Below are positions 28,007 to 35,558 of a DNA stretch of 64,000 nt, piece after piece (position 1 is the stretch's first letter; the number at the start of each line of letters is the position of its first letter). Origin of the DNA: Rivularia sp. MS3. GTDB taxonomy: Bacteria > Cyanobacteriota > Cyanobacteriia > Cyanobacteriales > Nostocaceae. The notes under the pieces were generated by a model. The model was not told the DNA's origin, made no database searches, and was given only the letters and a program-made list of their open reading frames with translations. The stretch is from positions 44,625-108,624 of the forward strand of contig JAHCMI010000022.1 of the NCBI GenBank assembly GCA_019192545.1. Direction: 5' to 3'. A program made the position numbers and the translations under genes.

Positions 28007-31000
28007 TTATTTTTGTAGCTCTCGTATTTTGTTCATTACCATTTCATAAAAAATGGTGTTACCTTCATCTTTAAACAGTTGAGCTGCTTTGTATAGATCC
28101 TGAATACCTTTTTGTTTATTTCCCCTTTTTGCATAAATATTTGCCCGAGTTTTGTAAGCATAAGCATTTTTAGGATTAATTTGAATCGCTTTGTTGTAAT
28201 CAGCTAGTGCTAAATCCCATTTTTCTTGTTTTTCGTATAAGCTTGCGCGGGATGAATAATACCAAATTGATTTAGGGTCAAGTTCTATTAGTTTACTATA
28301 ATCAGCTAGTGCTAAATCCCATTTTTTTTGACGCTTATAAAAACTTGCCCGAGAATTATAAGCACTAGCATATACAGGATTAACTTGAATTGCTTTATTG
28401 TAATCAGCTAATGCTAAATCCCATTTTTTCTGACTTTCGTAAAATCTTGCCCGATTGGCGTAAGCATAAGCATATTCAGGATTAACTTGAATTGCTGTGT
28501 TATAATCAGCTAGTGCTAAATCCCATTTTTCTTGTTTTTCATATAAGCGTGCGCGCAGTGAATAATAAAAATTGTATTTGGGGTAAATTTCTATTAGTTT
28601 ACTATAATCAGCTATGGCTAAATCCCATTTTTTCTGACCTTCGTAAAATTCTGCCCGATTTTTGTAAGCATCAGCATCTTCAGGATTAATTTGAATAACT
28701 TTGTTGTAATCAGCTAATGCTAAATCCCATTTTTTTCTACTTTCGTAAAATTTTGCCCGATTGTAGTAAGCATAAGTATCTTCAGGTTTAATTTGAATCG
28801 CTTTATTGTAATCAGCTAGGGCTAAATCCCATTTTCCTCGACGCTCATAAAACTTTGCCCGATTGTAGTAAGTACTTGAATATTTAGGATTAATTTGAAT
28901 CGCTTTGTTATAATCAGCTAGTGCTAAATCCCATTTTTTTCGACCTTCGTAAAATTTTGCTCGATTGCCGTAATCACTAGCAGCATATCCAGGATTAACT
29001 TGAATCGCTTTGTTGTAATCAGCTAATGCTAAATCCCATTTTCCTTGTATTTCGTATAAGCGTGCGCGGGATGAATAATACTGACTTGATTTAGGTTTAA
29101 GTTCTATTAGTTTACCATAATCGGCTATCGCTAAATCCCATTTTTCTCGGCTTTCATAAAAAATTGTCCGATAATGGTAAGTCATAGCATATTCAGGATT
29201 AATTTGAATTGCCCTGTTGTAATTAGCTATCGCTAAATCCCATTTTTGATTAACATGGTAAAGAGTTCCTCGACTAGAATAAAAGGCAGCACGAGGACCC
29301 AGTTTAATGGCTTCGGTGATTGCTGCTTCTGCTGATACGTCATCTTTTAATTCAAATAAAACCCAATACTTTTGATTATAAAGAATCGGGTTTTGGGGCT
29401 GTAATTCAATTGCTTTATTTATTGCGACTAATGCTTTATCCAGTTGCTTTAATTTTCTGTAGTTTTCACCAAGATACTTCCAAGCAGCAAAAAAGTCAGG
29501 TTTAAGTCTGGTAGCTTCTTCAAGTGCAGCGATAGCTTCTTCTGACTGAGACAGCGCTAAACCTTTACCATAGTAAGCTAAATACACGAAAGATGGTTTT
29601 TGCTTAATTACTTCATCAAAAGCTTTAACAGCTTGATAATTATCATTTAACCGCCACAATTGATTTCCTCTTTCTAACCATTGAGAAGCAGACGCATTTC
29701 CTCTTACAAAAACACCAAATGATGATATAACCGACCTGTCTTTTTCTGCATCAAGCTGGGGTGGTCGGGTATTTTCTATTTGTTGCGGTTTAACACCCAA
29801 TCTGGGAACTAACCCTAAAAAAGTATTTACAGGAATACCTAAACTGTATCCGATCTGAGCTTGGCATCCATCATTAACACCACAATCTTGAGTTTTTTTA
29901 TCTTTAGCTTTTTCTCCTTCTGCTTTACCGTGAATACCAATTACTCGTCCTTGCCAATCTAAAACCGGACCACCACTCATTCCGCCATAGGTAATGCTGG
30001 TGTAAACTAATTCATACCCTCCAGTTAAAGAACTAGCTCTTGGTAATTCAGGAAGATCATTAGTTTGAAAGTCCGATTGTTTGGTTTTTAGTAATCCTTC
30101 TTCTTTATCAAGTATTCGTCCTACTGTAAACCGCCAAGGTGAATCATTTTTTAATTTAGGATATCCCGCAGTAAATATATAGTCATTATCTTTAGGATTA
30201 TAATTAGCAAGAGTTGCTACTTGATAATCCTCAGAACTCTTAAATTTAACAACCGCTAAATCAACCCCTTCCTCAATTTTGATACTGCTTTTATCTACAG
30301 TATATTTATTCCCATCTGGCGCTAATATTTCATAGCTATTACCAGGACATGGCGGTGTCCCGTTTTCACTTTCACACAACACATGAGCCGATGTCAAAAC
30401 CGTATAAGTATTTCCTTCTTCAGCAATAATTATTCCCGAACCATTAGCATCACTATTGCTATCAATTCTGACAGTAAATTGCTTGGCTTTCTTTTCTAAA
30501 TCTTTTACCCATTTTGGATAATATGACTTCGGTATTGTAGTCTTACCTGCTGGTAAAGGCAATTTATAAGCATTCAAAATATCACTATCAACCCACGTTA
30601 AAACAGTTGAAATAGGAATTCCCCAACTCAACTTTCTCATTTCTCTAATTTCTCTTTCACTCGGACGTTTACCGTTTTGATAAACATAACCCGTATTTAA
30701 AATCGGATAAGCACTTTTACCATTTATCCCTACAAGTTCTCCCATCGAATTAACAATTGCACCACCGCTCATTCCTTGTTCGATGTTGCTGCTATAACCG
30801 ATTTCATATCCTTCTTTTAAATTAGAAGTCTTTTTAACCTCTCCCGATCTAAATGCAATATTTCCCGTTGAACCTGAAAAACCCGCAGCTAAAATAGTTG
30901 TATCAATATCGGGTGTTGCTTTAGAAATTTCTGCTAAACAATAACTTTGACTGCTCTGGAATTTTAATAAAGTTATATCTGAATTTTTAAATTTGTTTTG

Positions 31001-31327
31001 CGGTAAAATTTCTGCTGAATATGTCTTGCCGTCAGCGGTTTGCAATTTAATCAAATTAACTCCTCGAACAACATGAGAATTAGTGAGAACTAAATAATTA
31101 TTTCCTTGTTTACCGATAAACGTTCCCGAACCACCGTTGTTATCTCCGATGACTTTTACTGTTATTTTATTGGCGAGGGTTTGTAGTTCTTTTGTTGAAT
31201 AAAATTCGTCTTCTGTTTCAATTTTGCAAGTTGAATTTTGAGCTATGGAAGGAGGAGCGGCTTTGATGGGAATGGTGGGGATTTGGAGGAAGAGCAGGGA
31301 GGAGAGCAGGATTAGTTTGGGGTTCAT
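28007..31327 (-). CDS. secreted protein with two trypsin-like domains and a long TPR array
   Basis: 1106 residues. A signal peptide (LILLSSLLFLQIPTIPIKA) is followed by two S1-type serine protease domains in tandem. The first has His in VLTNSHVV, Asp in NSDITLLKF and Ser in GMSGGAIV. The second has VLTSAHVL, EGVDLAVVKF and GMSGGPVL. Both catalytic triads are complete. From about residue 550 come TPRs; about 11 nearly identical ones share KWDLALADYNKAIQ. Their DNA is also strongly repeated, which indicates recent expansion, and repeats with DYSKLIEL/DYGKLIEL recur as a higher-order unit. Export and the array suggest a periplasmic protease working on a bound partner. It is last in a minus-strand group after COP23 and another trypsin-like gene. 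Confidence 0.88.
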   Translation of the reverse strand: MNPKLILLSSLLFLQIPTIPIKAAPPSIAQNSTCKIETEDEFYSTKELQTLANKITVKVIGDNNGGSGTFIGKQGNNYLVLTNSHVVRGVNLIKLQTADGKTYSAEILPQNKFKNSDITLLKFQSSQSYCLAEISKATPDIDTTILAAGFSGSTGNIAFRSGEVKKTSNLKEGYEIGYSSNIEQGMSGGAIVNSMGELVGINGKSAYPILNTGYVYQNGKRPSEREIREMRKLSWGIPISTVLTWVDSDILNAYKLPLPAGKTTIPKSYYPKWVKDLEKKAKQFTVRIDSNSDANGSGIIIAEEGNTYTVLTSAHVLCESENGTPPCPGNSYEILAPDGNKYTVDKSSIKIEEGVDLAVVKFKSSEDYQVATLANYNPKDNDYIFTAGYPKLKNDSPWRFTVGRILDKEEGLLKTKQSDFQTNDLPELPRASSLTGGYELVYTSITYGGMSGGPVLDWQGRVIGIHGKAEGEKAKDKKTQDCGVNDGCQAQIGYSLGIPVNTFLGLVPRLGVKPQQIENTRPPQLDAEKDRSVISSFGVFVRGNASASQWLERGNQLWRLNDNYQAVKAFDEVIKQKPSFVYLAYYGKGLALSQSEEAIAALEEATRLKPDFFAAWKYLGENYRKLKQLDKALVAINKAIELQPQNPILYNQKYWVLFELKDDVSAEAAITEAIKLGPRAAFYSSRGTLYHVNQKWDLAIANYNRAIQINPEYAMTYHYRTIFYESREKWDLAIADYGKLIELKPKSSQYYSSRARLYEIQGKWDLALADYNKAIQVNPGYAASDYGNRAKFYEGRKKWDLALADYNKAIQINPKYSSTYYNRAKFYERRGKWDLALADYNKAIQIKPEDTYAYYNRAKFYESRKKWDLALADYNKVIQINPEDADAYKNRAEFYEGQKKWDLAIADYSKLIEIYPKYNFYYSLRARLYEKQEKWDLALADYNTAIQVNPEYAYAYANRARFYESQKKWDLALADYNKAIQVNPVYASAYNSRASFYKRQKKWDLALADYSKLIELDPKSIWYYSSRASLYEKQEKWDLALADYNKAIQINPKNAYAYKTRANIYAKRGNKQKGIQDLYKAAQLFKDEGNTIFYEMVMNKIRELQK

Positions 31328-31385
31328 TTTAGGAGGTGGGTGGGTGAATGGATGGCGAATGAATACCTGGCGAATATAATTCGCG

Positions 31386-31487
31386 GCTACACAGGCAAAG
31401 TCCGCCTGTGCGGACTATTAAAATTAAGTTTTGTAGCCCACGAAGGTGGGCTTCGTTTGTGTAGCCCCAGACTTCCAGTCTGAGGGC
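31386..31487. repeat. array of short hairpins before the protease-TPR gene
   Basis: Successive small hairpins, for example CAGGCAAAGTCCGCCTG, CCCACGAAGGTGGG and CAGACTTCCAGTCTG, the last inside a GCCC...GAGGGC clamp. A 34-base stretch starting GCCCACGAAGGTGGGCTT recurs with two mismatches at 32221-32254 on the other side of the COP23 gene. Confidence 0.65.
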
Positions 31488-31492
31488 TATTA

Positions 31493-32107
31493 TTAATTAG
31501 TAGAATCCTCAACCTCTACCAAAGGAGCATTATCAAACACATTCTGCATTTCAACGTGCAGTTGCTTACCGGAACTTTGATAAAGAACTGTTGATGATTG
31601 TCCTTCAAATATCCCTAAAAGTCTTTGTAAAACTATCTTGGGATTATGTCCGTGTTTGATGGTAAATAAATGATTATCTTTAGTACAGCTTTCCCCTTGT
31701 TTCGCCGCACAAATTACCGGATATCCGTTACGTTTTCCCGTTGATAAATAATCTAATCTACCTTCGTCATAATATTTCTGAAAGTTTTTCGTTACTGATT
31801 CACAGCGTTTTTCCGGACTCCAAGTTGAAAAGTATTGAGATTTCCAGCCAATTAAACGTACATGTCCGTTACGTTTGGGTACCCAAGCAACTGTTGCAGG
31901 AATGTTTGATTCTCCTGCTGGATCGAATATTTCTTTACATAAGAAGGTTACTTTATCTGATTGCGAATTTTCGGTTTTTTCTTGGGTTGAAGTATCTGGT
32001 AAATCACCAATTATCATTTGACTAAATGTTGGTGCGATGCTGTTAGTTAAAGCGATAATTGTGGTTAATGTGGAGAGTCCGATATTTAGAATAAAATTGC
32101 GCTGCAT
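31493..32107 (-). CDS. COP23 domain protein, exported
   Basis: 204 residues from ATG 32105-32107 (MQRNFILNIGLS), chosen because AAGGA lies nine bases upstream and a proper signal peptide (ILNIGLSTLTTIIALTNS...TFSQ) follows. The 20 extra upstream codons are untypical. The mature part resembles COP23 (circadian oscillating polypeptide of Synechococcus RF-1). It has VTFLCKEIFDPAG, a PATVAWVPKR...RLIGWKSQYFSTWSPEKRC core, YLSTGKRNGYPVICAAK and a fourth cysteine in GESCTKD. The four cysteines may form disulphides. COP23 proteins are cyanobacterial envelope proteins of unknown role. It lies between two protease genes and both its spacers hold hairpin arrays. Confidence 0.8.
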   Translation of the reverse strand: MQRNFILNIGLSTLTTIIALTNSIAPTFSQMIIGDLPDTSTQEKTENSQSDKVTFLCKEIFDPAGESNIPATVAWVPKRNGHVRLIGWKSQYFSTWSPEKRCESVTKNFQKYYDEGRLDYLSTGKRNGYPVICAAKQGESCTKDNHLFTIKHGHNPKIVLQRLLGIFEGQSSTVLYQSSGKQLHVEMQNVFDNAPLVEVEDSTN

Positions 32108-32161
32108 AGGTTTGATTCCTTGGTTTTTGAATTGAATAAATATTGAGAAATTAGAAGCCGC

Positions 32162-32272
32162 ACGCAATACCCTAGAAGGGTATCGCTACATTTACTAAGC
32201 CTGTCTTCACAGGCTATCAAGCCCACGAAGGTGGGCTTTGTGTGTGTAGCCCCACCCTTCGAGGGTGAGGGC
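32162..32272. repeat. array of short hairpins before the COP23 gene
   Basis: Hairpins ATACCCTAGAAGGGTAT, GCCTGTCTTCACAGGC, CCCACGAAGGTGGG and CACCCTTCGAGGGTG follow one another. Part is near-identical (34 bases, two differences) to the array at 31386-31487. Stem sequences differ between units while pairing is kept. Confidence 0.65.
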
Positions 32273-32309
32273 GATTATGGTTGATTACTAAACACCCCAA
32301 TAATTCCTT

Positions 32310-33419
32310 TTAGGGCTTAACAACCGCTCGCAAACTATAGTCACCAGCTTGCCCACGAGTAGATGATTTCGCTTCGATTACGTAAACTCCATCTGCTGGT
32401 AAAGTTGTGGTAATTCGAGAGTTAAAGTCACCGGCTCCTTTGTCGTCGTTTTGAGCTATCGGTTGATAATTTCTAACTCCAGAATTTTCGATGGCTTGAT
32501 ATAAACCTAATGCGGGATTCATGTTTTTACTTGTCATATCAATGACTACTTTTTGACCTGCTTTACCCTGAAAAACATACAGGTTCAAAAAACCATTTTC
32601 TTTTGCTAATTTGTCGTTAATAATTTGTCCGTTAAGCGAGATAGGAATAAATTCTCTTTGTTTCCGTCTTTTTAATGTTGAAGTTTGGGATACATCGCCT
32701 TTTCTTGCAGCAGCTATAAATGAACGTACTTTAGATACGGGAATTGCAAAATTCATCCCTGTATTTGTCTTAAAAGATGAGCCGGTTATAATTCTTGTGT
32801 TTACACCTATCACTTGCCCTTTGGTATTAAGTAAAGGTCCTCCAGAATTACCACCAAAAACAGGCGCATCGTGTTGAATCTCTCCATCGCTCTTTTTTAT
32901 TCGAGTGATATGTCCCTGGGTAAATGTGTCTTTAAATTGAGGTTTGAGAGGTGAACCAAGGGCAAATACGCGATCGCCTACTTGAGCGCTATCTTCAGTT
33001 GCTAATCCCAACATCCGCAAGTTCTTCTGCTTTTGAACTTTCAGCACTGCTAAATCTAATCCACCTTTAGCAAAACCCATCACGTCTGCGGGGAGTTTCT
33101 TGCCATCTGGAAATTCAACGGTAACTACACTCGGACTTCCCTCGACAACATGAGCGTTGGTGATAATTAATCCATCTTGACTAACAATAAAACCGCTTCC
33201 ATGTCCTCTACCATCCTTAACCGTCACAACTGCTTGAGTGGCTTTTTTATAAACGCTGCGAGCAATTTGTTCTGATGCTGTTTGCGCTACAGCACTGTTG
33301 GAATACCCTAATTTATCTCTTTGAACAGATAAAACTTCTTCGACAAATGTCAAAGTAATCAAGTTAAATAAAATACACAGGGTCAGACCACTAAATCGAG
33401 ATAATTTACTGTTAATCAT
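32310..33419 (-). CDS. exported trypsin-like serine protease (S1C/HhoA-like) with PPC-type C-terminal domain
   Basis: 369 residues starting at ATG 33417-33419. A hydrophobic signal/anchor (LTLCILFNLITLTFVEEVL) is followed by a trypsin-like domain with H90 in LIITNAHVVEG, Asp in GGLDLAVLKV and Ser in FGGNSGGPLLN. The length and GRGHGSGFI opening resemble the cyanobacterial Hho/HtrA group, but no PDZ domain follows. Instead, a beta-rich segment (LNLYVFQGKAGQKVVIDMTS...YQPIAQNDDKG...GDYSLRAVV) resembles bacterial pre-peptidase C-terminal (PPC) domains. Periplasmic protein quality control or processing of neighbours is inferred. First gene of the minus-strand protease/COP23 group. Confidence 0.85.
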   Translation of the reverse strand: MINSKLSRFSGLTLCILFNLITLTFVEEVLSVQRDKLGYSNSAVAQTASEQIARSVYKKATQAVVTVKDGRGHGSGFIVSQDGLIITNAHVVEGSPSVVTVEFPDGKKLPADVMGFAKGGLDLAVLKVQKQKNLRMLGLATEDSAQVGDRVFALGSPLKPQFKDTFTQGHITRIKKSDGEIQHDAPVFGGNSGGPLLNTKGQVIGVNTRIITGSSFKTNTGMNFAIPVSKVRSFIAAARKGDVSQTSTLKRRKQREFIPISLNGQIINDKLAKENGFLNLYVFQGKAGQKVVIDMTSKNMNPALGLYQAIENSGVRNYQPIAQNDDKGAGDFNSRITTTLPADGVYVIEAKSSTRGQAGDYSLRAVVKP

Positions 33420-33833
33420 AACTTTACATTTACTTCATAGAGTCTTGTTCGGCGGTCAACACAAAATTAACAGCGTAATTATTTAAGGTAATTTAATTGA
33501 CCATATAATTTGAATAAATGCCAGTCAATACACTTAACTGAAATCTTTTTGTATCAACTCAATTTGCACCCCTCGAAATAAGCTTCTAATAGAATTACTG
33601 ACTGAGTAATGCTTTTTTACGCAAATTGTTTATTTTTTTTAATGGTTTATTCTTCTGTGAAGAAATTAAAAAACTAAAGTTCTTACTAAAAACTGAATTT
33701 TTACGAAAATTAGTATTACGCTTTTGTTACAAGATTTAGATGGTGCGCGATACTACAAACCTTCTTAATAATCTAAACTAGTAATAAATGCGGTCATCAA
33801 AAATTATTTCTAGTACAAATTTTTAAATCACCA
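33420..33833. other. divergent promoter region between protease and cbiX genes
   Basis: A 414-bp AT-rich spacer. At 33616-33627 the minus strand reads ATTTGCGTAAAA, one base different from the 12-mer found upstream of the sigma and CHAT genes and in the same orientation relative to the protease gene, though 197 bases away. No gene is visible. Confidence 0.35.
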
Positions 33834-34589
33834 ATGTCCGAAGCATACCTTTTAGTATCCCACGGAAGCCGAGATCCACGTCCGCAAGTGGCAATGGAAG
33901 ATTTAGCGAGAATTTTGAATAATAAGTTAGACAGTTACTCGAATTCTGATGCGAGCATTAGCGTATTATCGCCGACGAAATGCGATTATCTTATAGGTAC
34001 AGCTTATTTAGAATTACATCCTCAAGCGCTACACGAGCAAATTGTCGATTTTAGCCAAAAAGTTATTGCTAACGGATGTCGTTGTTTGAAAATATTACCT
34101 TTATTTTTACTGCAAGGAATTCACGTTACACAAGATATTCCCGAAGAGGTGGAATTAGCTAAAAAAACTTTGGCTGAAGATATTTCGATTGAGTTGCAAC
34201 CGCATTTAGGTTCTTATTTCGGTTTGCAAAGATTAATAGCGAAAAAGATTAGCGATGTCTCTTTAGATGGAAAAATAATTGTAGCTCACGGTAGCCGTCG
34301 CGTGGAAGCAAATACCAGTATCGAGGCAATGGCAATTTCTTTAAATGCGGTTGCTGCTTATTGGGCTGTTTCTCCAAGTTTAAAAGATATTGTGGCTCAG
34401 TTAGTTGCTGATGGTAAGAAAAAAATCGGCATTGTACCTTATTTTCTGTTCGCTGGTGGTATCACCGATGCCATCGCGCAATCTATACAAGATTTAAAAT
34501 TACAGTTTCCGATGGTGAGTTTTGAATTATACGAACCTTTAGGAACAAATGGGGAATTAATCGATTTGATTTGGGATTTAATGCAATAA
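33834..34589 (+). CDS. sirohydrochlorin chelatase family protein (CbiX/SirB)
   Basis: 251 residues with two CbiX-type half-domains: the first opens AYLLVSHGSRDPRP, the second IIVAHGSRRVEAN. The paired His residues of the HGSR motifs are the metal-binding sites. These enzymes insert Fe2+ (or Co2+) into sirohydrochlorin to give sirohaem, the cofactor of nitrite and sulphite reductases, or start cobalamin synthesis. The stop codon overlaps the next start (TAATG at 34587-34591), so it is translationally coupled to the methyltransferase that makes the precursor of its substrate. That makes the sirohaem route most likely. Oxidation of precorrin-2 must come from elsewhere. Confidence 0.88.
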   Translation: MSEAYLLVSHGSRDPRPQVAMEDLARILNNKLDSYSNSDASISVLSPTKCDYLIGTAYLELHPQALHEQIVDFSQKVIANGCRCLKILPLFLLQGIHVTQDIPEEVELAKKTLAEDISIELQPHLGSYFGLQRLIAKKISDVSLDGKIIVAHGSRRVEANTSIEAMAISLNAVAAYWAVSPSLKDIVAQLVADGKKKIGIVPYFLFAGGITDAIAQSIQDLKLQFPMVSFELYEPLGTNGELIDLIWDLMQ

Positions 34590-35359
34590 TGCACAAGCAA
34601 ATTACAAAGAATGCTGTCGGTAAAGTGTATTTACTAGGTGCCGGTCCCGGAGATCCAGGATTAATGACTATCAAAGGTAAGGCATTGTTGGAAGTTGCAG
34701 ATGTAGTTATATATGATGCTTTGGTTAGTCCGGGGATTCTGGCAATGGTTAATCCCCGTGCTGAGAAAATAAATGCTGGTAAGCGACGGGGAAGGCATTC
34801 TTTACCGCAACATCAAACCACGGAATTATTGATTGAAAAAGCTCAAGATAATGCGATTGTAGTGCGTTTAAAAGGCGGCGACCCTTTTGTTTTCGGTCGC
34901 GGTGGCGAAGAAATGGAAGATATACTCAAAGCTGGGGTTTCTGTCGAAGTTATACCGGGAATTACATCAGGAATTGCTGCTGCTGCTTATGCTGGCATTC
35001 CTTTAACCCATCGGCTTTATAGCTCTTCGGTGACTTTTGTCACCGGACATGAATCAGTAGGAAAATATCGTCCCGCAGTCAACTGGTTAAGCATTGCCAA
35101 AGGTTCGGAGACGATTGTGATTTACATGGGGGTGCAAAATTTATCGAACATTGTCGAAGAATTATTAACAGCAGGTTTGGATAAAGACACACCCATTGGT
35201 TTAATTCGCTGGGGCACTCGTCCAGAACAGTCAGAATTGATTGGTAAATTAGACACAATTGTTGAAAAAGTTGCAGAAAATCAATTTGAAGCACCAGCAA
35301 TTATTGTCATTGGTGCGGTAGTGAAATTGCATTCGGTTTTGGGAATGGGTAATGGGTAA
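34589..35359 (+). CDS. cobA: uroporphyrinogen-III C-methyltransferase
   Basis: Uses S-adenosylmethionine to methylate uroporphyrinogen III at C2 and C7, giving precorrin-2 for sirohaem and cobalamin. The 256-residue protein starts at the overlapping ATG 34589 (MHKQITKNAVGKVYLLGAGPGDP). The SUMT signatures LLGAGPGDPGLMT, VVRLKGGDPFVFGRGGEE and PGITSGIAAAAYAGIPLTHR are all present. It lacks the CysG dehydrogenase/ferrochelatase half, so it works with the separate chelatase encoded directly upstream. Followed by a GGTTAAA heptamer tract. Confidence 0.95.
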   Translation: MHKQITKNAVGKVYLLGAGPGDPGLMTIKGKALLEVADVVIYDALVSPGILAMVNPRAEKINAGKRRGRHSLPQHQTTELLIEKAQDNAIVVRLKGGDPFVFGRGGEEMEDILKAGVSVEVIPGITSGIAAAAYAGIPLTHRLYSSSVTFVTGHESVGKYRPAVNWLSIAKGSETIVIYMGVQNLSNIVEELLTAGLDKDTPIGLIRWGTRPEQSELIGKLDTIVEKVAENQFEAPAIIVIGAVVKLHSVLGMGNG

Positions 35360-35377
35360 TTGGGCATAGGAGTAATT

Positions 35378-35412
35378 AAGGTTAAAGGTTAAAGGTCAAA
35401 GGTTAAAGGTTG
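35378..35412. repeat. GGTTAAA heptanucleotide tract
   Basis: About five GGTTAAA/GGTCAAA units in the 200-bp spacer before the SLC12-like gene, followed by CCCTCTA-type repeats at about 35428-35452. Confidence 0.7.
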
Positions 35413-35558
35413 AAATTATCCTTCTACCCCCTCTACCCTCTCTACCCTCTCCTTCCTCCATTTAATGTAAGGCGCAACAGTTGAATATTTTTCGATTAAG
35501 CCTAAAATAAAACGACTGTGAATAAACCCAGGTGGCTTAACGAGGAGTTGTATCGACA

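Noticed and set aside
28100..29250. Regularly spaced ~102-base repeats considered as a CRISPR-like array.
   Set aside because: The period is that of 34-residue TPRs and the frame is open throughout; the repeats are coding and the units are too long and continuous for CRISPR.
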